DNA from: Ga0077560 sp046330395
GTDB lineage: Bacteria; Actinomycetota; Thermoleophilia; Miltoncostaeales; Miltoncostaeaceae
Length of the DNA stretch: 64,000 nt
NCBI GenBank assembly: GCA_046330395.1
Contig: JAXLSS010000001.1
Span: forward strand, 248,001 to 312,000
Reading direction: 5' to 3'
In this document: piece after piece, positions 16,706 through 24,994 of the stretch
Layout of the letters: every line of letters begins with the position of its first letter
Position numbering within the stretch: the stretch's first letter is position 1
Made by a program: the position numbers and the translations under genes
Notes under the pieces: generated by a model
Seen by the model: the letters and a program-made list of their open reading frames with translations, nothing else
Database searches by the model: none
What the model was told of the DNA's origin: nothing

Positions 16706-18097
16706 TCAGGCCTGGCCGGGCTGCGCCCGCACCTCCGGGGCCCGGGCGGGCCCGGCGTCGTCGGCGGGTGCCACGGGCACGCTGAGGCGGAACACCGCCC
16801 CGCCGCCGGGCGCGTCGTCCACGCGGACATCGCCGCCGTGGCTGAGCGCCACCTGGCGCACGATGGCCAGGCCCAGACCGGTGCCCACGCGCGACCGCGC
16901 CGACGGCGACCGCCAGAAGCGCGCGAACACGCGGTCGCGGTCCTCCGCCGGCACCCCGGGGCCGTGGTCGCGCACGGTCACCACTCCGTCGGCCAGACCC
17001 ACCTCCACCGGCCCGTCCTGACCGCCGTACTTGACGGCGTTGTCGATGAGGTTGCCCACGGCGCGCCCCAGGGCGTCCGGGTCGCCCAGCACCGGGGCGG
17101 ACTCGCCGGACACCTCGATGCGGGCGGTGGGCCAGAACGCGCGGGCCCGCGCCGCGGCGTCGTGCACCACCTCGTCCAGCGGCACCCGCACCCGGTTGGC
17201 CAGCGGCCGGTCGCCGCGGGCCAGCTCCACCAGGTCGCCCACCAGCCCGCCCACGCCGTCCAGCTGCACCGTGAGGTCGCGCAGCAGCTGGTCGCGGTCG
17301 TGCGCGTCCAGGGGGGCCCCGGAGGTCAGCAGCTCGATGTTGGCGCGCACCGCGGTGAGTGGTGTGCGCAGCTCGTGGGAGGCGTCGGCCACCAGCTGAT
17401 CCTGGGCGTTCCGGGCGCGTTCCAGCCCGTCCATCATCTCGTTGAAGCGCCGCGCCAGCCGTGCCGGCTCGTCGTTGCCGCTGACGGGGATGCGGTGGGT
17501 GAGGTCGCCGGTGCGCGCCACGTGGTCCACGCTGCCGGCCAGCAGCCGCACGGGGCGCACCCCGCGCGCGGCCACGAGCGCCCCCAGCAGGCCCGCCAGC
17601 ACGGTGCCGGCGATGCCGATCATCACCAGGCGGTTGCGCATGGACCCCAGCGTGGCGTTGACCTCGGTGAGGGGGCGCGCCACCTGCAGGGCGCGGCCCG
17701 GCGTGAGCGGCACCGTCAGCACCCGCATGCTGATGCTCTGCACCCGCACGGTGCTGAAGTGGCCGTCCTCACCGCCCTGCGCCACCGCGGCGTCCTCCGC
17801 GGTCACCGGCAGGCTCCGCTGGCCCTCGGGCAGGTTCACCGCCTGGCCGCTGGGGTCGATGACCTGCTCGAACCGGCCGGGGTCGCCGAACCCGCCCGCG
17901 GTGGGGCCGCCGAAGTCACCGGGCGGCGGGTGCTCCATGAACTCCCGTGCGCCCCGCACGGCCTGGTTGCGCAGGTCCGAGTCCACCTGCCCGCGCAGCG
18001 TGGACGCCGTGGCGTTGTACACGGCGAACACGCTCAGCAGCACGGCCAGCGCCACCGCCGCGGCGGTGGCCACCGCGATGCGCGTGCGGAACGTCAC
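16706..18097 (-). CDS. Sensor histidine kinase (MprB/TcrY-like)
   Basis: 463 residues from the GTG at 18097, which overlaps the response-regulator stop by four bases. Layout: transmembrane helix 1 (residues 8-28), extracellular sensor of about 125 residues, transmembrane helix 2 (158-178), HAMP (179-232), HisKA with phospho-acceptor H241 in ADASHELRTPLTAV, and HATPase with N box LIDNAVKYGG, G1 box DHGPGVP and G2 box GTGLGLAI. All catalytic elements are present. The extracellular loop is rich in Gly/Pro and acidic residues. It should phosphorylate the regulator encoded just upstream. The exported protein gene at 19587 is the first gene of the same run and may report on or modulate the sensor. 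Confidence 0.93.
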   Translation of the reverse strand: MTFRTRIAVATAAAVALAVLLSVFAVYNATASTLRGQVDSDLRNQAVRGAREFMEHPPPGDFGGPTAGGFGDPGRFEQVIDPSGQAVNLPEGQRSLPVTAEDAAVAQGGEDGHFSTVRVQSISMRVLTVPLTPGRALQVARPLTEVNATLGSMRNRLVMIGIAGTVLAGLLGALVAARGVRPVRLLAGSVDHVARTGDLTHRIPVSGNDEPARLARRFNEMMDGLERARNAQDQLVADASHELRTPLTAVRANIELLTSGAPLDAHDRDQLLRDLTVQLDGVGGLVGDLVELARGDRPLANRVRVPLDEVVHDAAARARAFWPTARIEVSGESAPVLGDPDALGRAVGNLIDNAVKYGGQDGPVEVGLADGVVTVRDHGPGVPAEDRDRVFARFWRSPSARSRVGTGLGLAIVRQVALSHGGDVRVDDAPGGGAVFRLSVPVAPADDAGPARAPEVRAQPGQA

Positions 18098-18777
18098 GGC
18101 GCGGCCCGCAGCGCGTAGCCCACCCCGCGCACCGTCTGCACCAGGCGGGGCTCGCCGTCGGCCTCCAGCTTGCGCCGCAGGTAGCCCACGTACACCTCGA
18201 TGCCGTTGGTGGAGGTCTGCGCGTCCATGCCCCACACCCGGTCCAGGATGACCTCCCGGGTGAGCACCCGCTCGGGGTTGCGCAGGAACAGCTCCAGCAG
18301 CAGGAACTCGGTGCGGGTGAGCTCGAAGCGCCGGTCGGCCCGCTCGCCCATCAGGGTGTGCAGGTCCAGGCGCAGGTCGCCGTACTCCAGCACGCTGTCG
18401 GGGCCCTCATCGCCGTTGGGGCCGCGGCGCGACAGCGCGCGCAGGCGGGCCAGCAGTTCGGCCAGCGCGAAGGGCTTCACCAGGTAGTCGTCGGCGCCCG
18501 CGTCCAGGCCCTCAACCCGGTCGTCCACCGAGTCGCGGGCGGTGAGCATCAGCACCGGGGTGCGTTCACCGCGGCGCCGCAGCTCGCGGCACACCTCGAA
18601 CCCGGTGATGTCGGGCAGGTTGACGTCCAGCACCAGCACGTCGGGGGGATGTTGCAGGGCCACCGCCAGGCCCGGGGCGCCCGCCGCCGCGCACTCCACC
18701 GAGTACCCGTTGGCGCGCAGCGCCCGCTCCAGCGAGCTGCGCACGCGCGGGTCGTCCTCCACGATCAGCACACGCAT
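18094..18777 (-). CDS. OmpR/PhoB-type response regulator (MprA-like)
   Basis: 227 residues with a complete receiver domain: acidic pocket in VLIVEDD, phospho-acceptor D51 in VLVLDVNLPD, Thr in LMLTARD and Lys in YLVKPF. The C-terminal winged helix (FELTRTEFLLLELFLRNPER, then STNGIEVYVGYLRRKL and TVRGVGYAL) follows. I chose the ATG at 18777 directly before RVLIVEDD rather than the one at 18786. It is the partner of the histidine kinase that overlaps its stop. About 70 bases separate it from the upstream exported-protein gene, with no terminator visible, so the three may form one transcript. Confidence 0.93.
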   Translation of the reverse strand: MRVLIVEDDPRVRSSLERALRANGYSVECAAAGAPGLAVALQHPPDVLVLDVNLPDITGFEVCRELRRRGERTPVLMLTARDSVDDRVEGLDAGADDYLVKPFALAELLARLRALSRRGPNGDEGPDSVLEYGDLRLDLHTLMGERADRRFELTRTEFLLLELFLRNPERVLTREVILDRVWGMDAQTSTNGIEVYVGYLRRKLEADGEPRLVQTVRGVGYALRAAP

Positions 18778-18846
18778 GCTGCACATGGTGCCGTATGCGG
18801 GCGACGACTCCCACGCGTGATCGTCGCCCGCACGGCCATGCGGGGT

Positions 18847-19587
18847 CTACCCGTTCCCTGAACCGCCGCTGTTGGGGAGGCTGGGCGTGCTCGGTGCTGA
18901 TCCGTTGGATCCCGAGCCCGACCCGCTGCCCCCCGTGGGGGGCGGGCCGCCCCAGCCGCCGCGGCCCATGTGGTGGTCGCCGTCCGGGCCACCCATGCCC
19001 ATCCCGTGGCCGCCGAACCCGAAGCCCATGCCGCCGAGGTCCAGGTCGTTGTCGCTGGCCATGTGCTGCTTCATCTGCGACAGCATCTGGTCGGCCTGCA
19101 CCTGGGTGATCTGTCCGGCGGACACGGCCTTGGCCAGCTGCGCCTTCATGTGGCTGAGCCGCAGGTCCTTCACCGCCTGGGCCAGGGTGCCCTTGGCGGC
19201 CGCGTCACGCAGCGTCTGCGCCTCGGCCTTGGTGATGATGCCCGCGGTGACCTGGTCGTCCAGGTGCGCCAGGAACACGGTCTGCTGGGCGGCCTTCTCG
19301 GCGGCCTGCAGCTTGCTGAGCGGGATGCCCAGTTCCTTGGCCAGCGCCGTCTCGTACTCGGTGCGGCTGGCCTGCCGGTTGCCGGCGGCGGGGGGCGTGG
19401 TGGTGCCGGGCGTCGTGGTGGTGCTCGCGGCGAGCGTCGGGGACGAGCCGCTGTTGGCGGTGGAACCGCCGGAGTTGGAGCTGGACGAGCCGCTCTGGGC
19501 GAACGTCGGCAGCGCCACGGCACCGGCGCTGATGGCGGCGGCGACGGCCGCGGTGGCGAGGGTGCGGCGCATCGGCGTCGCGGGCAT
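18847..19587 (-). CDS. Exported Gly/Ser-rich protein upstream of the two-component genes
   Basis: ATG at 19587 with GGAGG five bases upstream; the signal peptide is MPATPMRRTLATAAVAAAIS with cleavage near TFA-Q. The mature chain has three parts: a Ser/Thr/Pro linker of about 45 residues; a helical core of about 100 residues (LAKELGIPLSKLQAAEKAAQ, then GIITKAEAQTLRDAAAK and AGQITQVQADQMLSQM); and a Gly/Met/His-rich tail (GMGFGFGGHGMGMGG, GDHHMGRGG). The core repeats a short helix-turn pattern (G-x-I-T-x-x-x-A) twice, as in DUF2680-like exported proteins. The His/Met-rich tail could bind metal. Its place ahead of the regulator and kinase suggests it is sensed or controlled by them, which is an inference. 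Confidence 0.7.
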   Translation of the reverse strand: MPATPMRRTLATAAVAAAISAGAVALPTFAQSGSSSSNSGGSTANSGSSPTLAASTTTTPGTTTPPAAGNRQASRTEYETALAKELGIPLSKLQAAEKAAQQTVFLAHLDDQVTAGIITKAEAQTLRDAAAKGTLAQAVKDLRLSHMKAQLAKAVSAGQITQVQADQMLSQMKQHMASDNDLDLGGMGFGFGGHGMGMGGPDGDHHMGRGGWGGPPPTGGSGSGSGSNGSAPSTPSLPNSGGSGNG

Positions 19588-19697
19588 CTGGCCTCCAGGG
19601 TCGGGTGACTGTCCGGACCCAGGATGGGGGACGCGCCTGAGAGGCACCTGAGATGAACGTTGAGATTTCGGTTGCGCCGCCCCGGGGCGGCCGCAGC

Positions 19698-20279
19698 TCA
19701 GCCGGGCGCCAGCCCCAGCTCGGCGGCGTGCGGCGTCAGCGCGGCGATGACGAACGCGATGTGCTCATCCAGGGGGCGGGCGATCTCCTCGGCCCCCAGG
19801 GTGATGTCCTCACGGCTGACGTTGGCGGCGAACCGCTTGTCCTTCATCTTCTTGCGCACCGACCGGGGCTCCATGCCCTCCAGCTTGTCGGGGCGCATCA
19901 GGGCGCAGGCGTGCAGGAAGCCGCACAGCTCGTCGCAGGCGAACAGGTGTCGCTCCAGGGCGCTGTCGCGGGTGGTGCCGGTGTGCGGGGCGTGGCTCAG
20001 GATGGCGCGCCGGAACCAGTCGGGGTAGCCCAGCTCGGCCAGCACCGGTTCCCCCTTGGACGGGTGCTCCTCCAGGGTGGGGTGCCGCTCCCAGTCGAAG
20101 TCGTGCAGCAGGCCCACGTTGCCCCACGCGTCGGCGTCCTCGCCCAGCTCGGTGGCGTACGCGCGCAGCGCGATCTCCACGGCCCGGCAGTGCCGCCGCA
20201 GCGCCTCGGAGGCGATCCACTCCTCCAACAGCGCACGGGCGCGGTCGCGGTCGCGGGCCAGCGCGTCGGAATCGGTCAT
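19698..20279 (-). CDS. HD-domain phosphohydrolase
   Basis: 193 residues from an ATG that overlaps the FkbM gene stop (ATGA). The HD metal-binding residues are visible: His in RRHCRAVEIAL, the His-Asp pair in NVGLLHDFDWERHP, His in ILSHAPHTG, and Asp in FACDELCGFL. A conserved basic stretch follows (RSVRKKMKDKRFAANV). This arrangement is that of the compact HD hydrolases seen in many bacteria. They cleave phosphate esters, often of nucleotides, but the substrate is unknown. Coupling to the methyltransferase suggests joint expression, though no pathway is evident. Confidence 0.85.
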   Translation of the reverse strand: MTDSDALARDRDRARALLEEWIASEALRRHCRAVEIALRAYATELGEDADAWGNVGLLHDFDWERHPTLEEHPSKGEPVLAELGYPDWFRRAILSHAPHTGTTRDSALERHLFACDELCGFLHACALMRPDKLEGMEPRSVRKKMKDKRFAANVSREDITLGAEEIARPLDEHIAFVIAALTPHAAELGLAPG

Positions 20280-21535
20280 GAGCTCGCCTCGGTCGTGGGG
20301 GCCTCCACCTGCACCGTGAAGCGCAGCGCCGCCTCGGGGCCCAGGTCGTCCAGCCATGTCCAGTTCTCGTGCACCAGCGACACGGCCACGTGGTACTCGC
20401 CGGGTTTGCGCGGGGCGTGCAGTTCCACCGCGGCGTGCTGGGTGGCGCCGGTGCGCAGCGTCCCGGGCAGCGGCGTGCGGGTGGCCTCGGCCAGCGGCCG
20501 TCCGGCGGCGGTCCACCACCGTGCCGCCACCATCACCGGGTAGTGCCCCCGGCTCTCAAGACGCGAGCCGCAGCGGTTGACCAGCTCGATGGGCAGCAGG
20601 GTGCGGCTGTTGGTGGGCATGCGCGCGGGCACGGGCACGAGGCCACGCACCACCAGCGTCGGTTCCACCGCGTGCTCGGGGCCCACGTGGGGCAGGGCGG
20701 CCAGCACGCGGCCCGCCAGCGCCCAGGCGCCACCGTGCCGCGGTCGCCGCGCCGTGGCCACGATGTCTCCCATCCCGTGCCGGCGCAGCCGTTGCATCAG
20801 CTGGTCGGGGTCGCGCACCGGCACCAGCGCCCCGCCGCGCCCCACCCAGTACACCAGCGGGTACAGCTCGGCCAGGCGCCGGTACAGCTCCCGTGGGTCC
20901 GTGCCGCCCACCCGGCGCAGGGCGGGGGGACTGAGCTCCAGCACCAGGGTGGGCCGCAGGCGCGTGAGCGTGTCGGTGCCGCCGTCGATGAGGGCGGCCT
21001 CCGAACCCTCGATGTTGGCCTTCACGAGATCCAGCCGGGTGATGCCCTCCTGGGCCACCCAGTCGTCCAGCGACACCGCGGGGATGAACACCTCGCCCTC
21101 GGCGTCCACGCGGGCGGCGGCCGAGAACCCGGGGTTGGCGTCCAGGCGCACCTGCCCGGTGGCCGCCGTCATGGCCATGCGGTGCACGCGCACGTTGGTG
21201 AGCTCGTTGGCCGCGATGTTGGCGTCCAGCAGGGCGGCGGTGCGCGGCACCGGCTCCACCGCATGCACCACGCCCCGCGGCGCCAGCACCGCGATGGTCA
21301 TGGCGATGGCCCCGATGTGGGCGCCGGCGTCCAGCACCACCGCGTCGCGGTCCACCAGCCGCGACAGCAGCCGCACCACGCCGCGCTCGTACGAGCCGTT
21401 GCGGTCGCGGATGCGCTGCAGCAGGCTGCCCTCGTCCGGCCCCCCGGACAGGCGCAGGGCCGGCAGCCCGCCCGGGAGGTGGATCCGCACCTCCTGCGGC
21501 GGCGTGCTGGTGGGCGGTTGATCCAGCGTGGTCAC
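20276..21535 (-). CDS. FkbM-family SAM methyltransferase with C-terminal beta-domain
   Basis: GTG at 21535 followed by TTLDQPPTS; a longer frame upstream is Trp/Arg-rich junk. Residues ~60-240 form the FkbM methyltransferase: SAM motif I AVVLDAGAHIGAIAMTIA, the acidic residue in VHAVEPVPRTAALLDANI, and the family's LDLVKANIEGSEAALI. The C-terminal ~120 residues (PTNSRTLLPIELVNRCG, YHVAVSLVHENWTWLDDLG) look like an immunoglobulin-like sandwich of the kind that accompanies glycosyltransferases of polysaccharide clusters. FkbM enzymes methylate hydroxyls of sugars or polyketides. No other surface-sugar gene is adjacent, and the downstream HD hydrolase overlaps it by four bases. Confidence 0.82.
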   Translation of the reverse strand: MTTLDQPPTSTPPQEVRIHLPGGLPALRLSGGPDEGSLLQRIRDRNGSYERGVVRLLSRLVDRDAVVLDAGAHIGAIAMTIAVLAPRGVVHAVEPVPRTAALLDANIAANELTNVRVHRMAMTAATGQVRLDANPGFSAAARVDAEGEVFIPAVSLDDWVAQEGITRLDLVKANIEGSEAALIDGGTDTLTRLRPTLVLELSPPALRRVGGTDPRELYRRLAELYPLVYWVGRGGALVPVRDPDQLMQRLRRHGMGDIVATARRPRHGGAWALAGRVLAALPHVGPEHAVEPTLVVRGLVPVPARMPTNSRTLLPIELVNRCGSRLESRGHYPVMVAARWWTAAGRPLAEATRTPLPGTLRTGATQHAAVELHAPRKPGEYHVAVSLVHENWTWLDDLGPEAALRFTVQVEAPTTEASS

Positions 21536-21548
21536 GCAGTGGATCGTG

Positions 21549-23495
21549 TCACGACACGGTGGCGTTTTGGGAACCGGCGTCGGGGCGGTCCAGCAGCAGC
21601 GCCCAGGTGAGCGGCCCGGCCACCCCGTCGGCCTCCAGCCCCCGGACCCGCTGGAACGCCCGCACACCCGCCCGTGTCTGGGCCAGGTAGTGGCCGGTCA
21701 CCGGCACCGGCACGCCCCACAGCTGCAGGCGCTCCTGCAACCACACCACCGCGTCGCCGGAGCGGCGGAACCGAAGGGTGGGGTAGGTGCGGGCCAGCTG
21801 CGGCGGTGTGGTGCAGCCCGTCACGGTGCCGCCCAGCAGGGGCCACTGGCGGGCGTTGGTGTCCTGGAAGCTCCAGTACGAGGCCCCCTGCCAGCCGTAG
21901 GCGGCCGCCAGGCACCGGAACCGCGTGAGGTCGGTGGGGGGTTCGTGCATGTACGTGCCGGCCAGCGGCGTGATGGGCGTCTGGTAGATGCTGTTCCACC
22001 GTGCGGTCCGCGCCAGGGCGGTGTCCACGCTCACCCGGAAGGCCCGCCAGTACACCTGGGGCAGCAGGGCGTCCACGGCGTTCGGTCCGTCCAGGAAGGC
22101 GGAGTAGGGGAACCGCGGGTGTGTGTCCACGTAGGCGAAGCTGGTGAGGCCCACCCGCGTGCCGGGAGGGCTGAGGTGGCGCAGGGTGGCCAGGTACGTG
22201 CGGGCCGCCCGGTACGTGCGCCCCCCGTAGCCGTTGGGGCCGCCCTCGAACTCGGCCTCGGCGTCCACCACGAAGCAGTCGGCGCCCGCCGCGATGGCGC
22301 GGGCGCCCACGCGGGCCTCCGCCACGGGCCGGCGCCCGTACACGTACTGCCATGCGCACACCCGCAGGCCCGCGGCCTTCAGCGGCCCCACCACCCGGTC
22401 GAACTGGCTCCAGTACGCGCGGCCGTCGCCGGATTTGACGAACACCGTGCGGATGCCGTGCGAGGTGGCGGTGGCGGCGATGCCCCGCGCGCCGCCGGAG
22501 CGGGAGACCTGCCACACCCACGACCCCAGGCCCGAGAACGGGGAGGTGTCCAGCGACAGGGCGTCCGGATCGTCGGGCCGCACCACCGGCGACGGCCCCA
22601 GGGGGCAGGTCACCGCCACCCCCCACACCTGGCGCACCGGCTCGGGGACGCGCGGGCACCCGGGGCCGCCCGGGTCGCCCACCCAGGTCCACGTGCCGCC
22701 TGCCGGGGCGCGGAACAGCTGGGGGTCATCGACGCCGGCGAAACGCGCCATTGCCCATTGCGTGCCGCCGTACACGGCCGCCTGCACCGACCCCTGCGCC
22801 GGGGCCGCCCCGATGCCGCGGGCGACGGTGAGCGCATCCTTGACGGCCTGCGTGACCGCCAGGGGCTGGGCGCCCAACGGGTCGGCGCGCTCGGGCTGGC
22901 GCTGGAACAGCCTGGCGGCCAGCGAGGTGAGATCGTCCGTGGGCGCCGGCGTCCCGGGCGCGGTGACGCGCTCCAGCCCGTACAGCCAGCTGCCGGCGGC
23001 GAACATCACCGCCGTCCTGGCGGTGCCGTCGGCCATCACCGTCACCACCAGGCGCCCGTCCGCCGGGTCGTCCAGCTCGGTCACGGTCTGTGAGGCCACA
23101 CCCGTGCGCGCCCGCGCGGCCCAGCGCATGGCGTCCAGGGCGGCGCGCGCCCCGTCGGGACCCGAGAACTGCGCGGCCCATGCGCGGATGGGGGCCGCCG
23201 GATCAGCGGGGACGTCCTCGGTGACGCCGCCCACGAACCCGGCGGCGGCGACGCGGGCCACGGCGTCGCCGCGGTGCGGGTCGTCCGCGGGGATCTCCGG
23301 ATCCACCTGGGCGTCGGCGGTGGCCACGGGCGTGGCGACGCCGGGTGCCACGGTGAACCAGGCGGGATCGGGCAGCCGCTGGTCGAGGCCGGCGGTGGGG
23401 GCCTGGGCGACGGCCAGGCCCGGCACGGCACCGGCCAGCGACAACGCGCACAGGGCGCGCACCCAGTGCGCACGGGTGGTTTTCAGGGGCTGCAT
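21549..23495 (-). CDS. Exported TIM-barrel protein with C-terminal peptidoglycan-binding domain
   Basis: ATG with GGAGG just upstream, then a signal peptide (VRALCALSLAGAVPGLAVAQ). Residues ~30-300 form an uncharacterised N-terminal domain. From about residue 340 a barrel begins: GIRTVFVKSGDGRAYW, VCAWQYVYG, GADCFVVDAEAEFEGG, VGLTSFAY, DALLPQVYW and GWQGASYWSFQD. This series of strand-end motifs resembles glycoside-hydrolase-like barrels of the DUF1906/GH25 sort, with D and E residues in VDAEAEFEGG as the likely active site. The last ~65 residues are a peptidoglycan-binding domain (GDAVVWLQERLQLWG, then TRAGVRAFQRVRGLEADG). It is probably a wall-attached enzyme acting on peptidoglycan or a wall glycan. 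Confidence 0.78.
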   Translation of the reverse strand: MQPLKTTRAHWVRALCALSLAGAVPGLAVAQAPTAGLDQRLPDPAWFTVAPGVATPVATADAQVDPEIPADDPHRGDAVARVAAAGFVGGVTEDVPADPAAPIRAWAAQFSGPDGARAALDAMRWAARARTGVASQTVTELDDPADGRLVVTVMADGTARTAVMFAAGSWLYGLERVTAPGTPAPTDDLTSLAARLFQRQPERADPLGAQPLAVTQAVKDALTVARGIGAAPAQGSVQAAVYGGTQWAMARFAGVDDPQLFRAPAGGTWTWVGDPGGPGCPRVPEPVRQVWGVAVTCPLGPSPVVRPDDPDALSLDTSPFSGLGSWVWQVSRSGGARGIAATATSHGIRTVFVKSGDGRAYWSQFDRVVGPLKAAGLRVCAWQYVYGRRPVAEARVGARAIAAGADCFVVDAEAEFEGGPNGYGGRTYRAARTYLATLRHLSPPGTRVGLTSFAYVDTHPRFPYSAFLDGPNAVDALLPQVYWRAFRVSVDTALARTARWNSIYQTPITPLAGTYMHEPPTDLTRFRCLAAAYGWQGASYWSFQDTNARQWPLLGGTVTGCTTPPQLARTYPTLRFRRSGDAVVWLQERLQLWGVPVPVTGHYLAQTRAGVRAFQRVRGLEADGVAGPLTWALLLDRPDAGSQNATVS

Positions 23496-23647
23496 CGACC
23501 TCCGCCGGGCACGGTGCGGATGGGCGGGCACCGGGCGTACGCGCCGGCACTTCGCCGAGGCTAGCGCGCACTCCTGCGCCGGCCCAGGCACAACGGGCCT
23601 GCAAACGCCGGAACCGCCGCGTCGCGAGGATGCGCTACGGTTGCGCC

Positions 23648-23902
23648 GTGACCACCGAACCAGTGCCCGACATCCAGGCGCCGCCGAAGCCGCTGTTCTC
23701 CTCGCCGGCCGCCGACCTCAACCACCTCCGCAACGAGGCCAAGCGCGTGGCCGAGTCCGCACCCGCCCAGCCGGTGCACCCGTCCGTGCTGGCCCGGGCA
23801 CGCAAGCTGGCCGTGGACATCGACCACGACCTGGGTCTGCCCGACACGGCCCAGGGGTTGTGTTACGCCGACCTGGCCGTGCTGCTGTCGCAGTCCCGCT
23901 GA
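23648..23902 (+). CDS. Small hypothetical protein, 84 aa
   Basis: GTG start followed by TTEPVPDIQAPPKPLFSS and a helical second half (LNHLRNEAKRVAESAPAQP, LARARKLAVDIDHDLGLP). There is no signal peptide, membrane segment or known domain. Composition and the orderly helix pattern support a real gene. It is the only plus-strand gene between two minus-strand genes, and its stop codon forms one end of a hairpin shared with the oxidoreductase gene. Confidence 0.6.
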   Translation: MTTEPVPDIQAPPKPLFSSPAADLNHLRNEAKRVAESAPAQPVHPSVLARARKLAVDIDHDLGLPDTAQGLCYADLAVLLSQSR

Positions 23903-23921
23903 CCGCGGGCGCCCGGGGTCA
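23900..23921. terminator. Hairpin joining the two stop codons of convergent genes
   Basis: TGACCGCGGG-CG-CCCGGGGTCA pairs 9 of 10 positions. Its first three bases are the stop of the 84-aa gene and its last three, read on the other strand, are the stop of the oxidoreductase gene. It is placed to act as a two-way terminator. Confidence 0.5.
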
Positions 23922-24773
23922 GCCCTCCGCGGGTGGCCCGTCGGGCAGCGTCATCGACAGGCGCGCCACGGCGCCGTAGTCCAGCTCGTCCGGCACCTGC
24001 GCGAACAGTGACGCGGCCACGTCGCCCAGCGGCAGCGGGGCGCCGGACACCTCGCGCACGTGGCGGAGGTCCTTGCGCAGGTCCTTGGTCTTGAAGCCGG
24101 GGCGGTGGTCGCCCGCCAGCACGCGGGGGAACAGGTTGCCCAGCTGCCAGCTGGCACCGGAGGCGCCCATGATGACCCGCTGCAGCAGCTGCGGGTCCAC
24201 GCCCGCGCGCTGGCCCACGCCCAGGGCCTCGGCCGTGGCGCTGCTGATCACGCCCACCAGCAGGTTGTTCACCAGCTTCACCACCAGCCCGGCGCCCACC
24301 GGGCCGCAGTGGGTGCGGCGCTCCGGGTCGCCCATGGCGTCCAGCGCCGGGGTGGCGGTGGCCCGCGCGTCCGCGTCGCCGCCGCACATGATGGCGAGGG
24401 TGCCCGCCGCGGCCCCGGGGGGCCCGCCGCTGACGGGGCAGTCCAGGTAGGCCACGCCGCGCGCCGCGCATTCGGCGGCCAGCTCCCGCGCCACCGCGGG
24501 GCTGATGGTGGACAGCTCCACCAGCACCGGGGGCGGGTTGGGCGCCGCCAGGATGCCCGCCACCACCTGCCGCACGTCGTCGCTGTCGGTGACGCAGCTG
24601 CACGCCAGGTCACGGCCGTCCACGGCCTCCGCGATGGACGCCGCCGGGGTGGCCGGCAGTTCGGCCGCCCGCGCCGGCGTGCGGGCGTACACGGTCACCT
24701 CGTGCCCGGCCCCGGCCAGGTTGCGGATCATGCCCCGGCCCATCAGCCCGGGTCCCACGAAACCGATGCGCAC
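23919..24773 (-). CDS. NAD(P)-dependent beta-hydroxyacid dehydrogenase
   Basis: GTG start with AAAGGAGG six bases upstream. The 284-residue protein opens with the Rossmann motif MRIGFVGPGLMGRGMIRNLA. It carries the 3-hydroxyisobutyrate dehydrogenase family signature, including YLDCPVSGGPPGA for substrate binding and the catalytic Lys in VGAGLVVKLVNNLL. A glycine-rich helix and GFKTKDLRKDL near the C-terminus complete the family pattern. Members reduce or oxidise short hydroxy acids (3-hydroxyisobutyrate, tartronate semialdehyde, succinic semialdehyde). The exact substrate is not visible and no catabolic gene is adjacent. Confidence 0.88.
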   Translation of the reverse strand: MRIGFVGPGLMGRGMIRNLAGAGHEVTVYARTPARAAELPATPAASIAEAVDGRDLACSCVTDSDDVRQVVAGILAAPNPPPVLVELSTISPAVARELAAECAARGVAYLDCPVSGGPPGAAAGTLAIMCGGDADARATATPALDAMGDPERRTHCGPVGAGLVVKLVNNLLVGVISSATAEALGVGQRAGVDPQLLQRVIMGASGASWQLGNLFPRVLAGDHRPGFKTKDLRKDLRHVREVSGAPLPLGDVAASLFAQVPDELDYGAVARLSMTLPDGPPAEG

Positions 24774-24994
24774 CTGCGCCTCCTTTGCGGTGGGGTCGGA
24801 GAGGGAACTGATACACGACCGGGAATCTGAGTAGGGCCCGCGCGGCCCCCGGTCGCGCCGACCCTGCCCAACCCGTCCCCACTTCCGTCATGCTGACCGT
24901 CACCCCGGGCGGGCGCATGCGTCGCCGCACCAATTCATTGGATTGGCGGGATGCCGCGCTTGCCAGAATGCGTTCCCACCGATACAGAGCCAGT

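Noticed and set aside
15386..18118. A plus-strand open frame of 910 codons spanning a propeller gene and the histidine kinase
   Set aside because: It is out of frame with one real gene and antisense to another, and has no motif.
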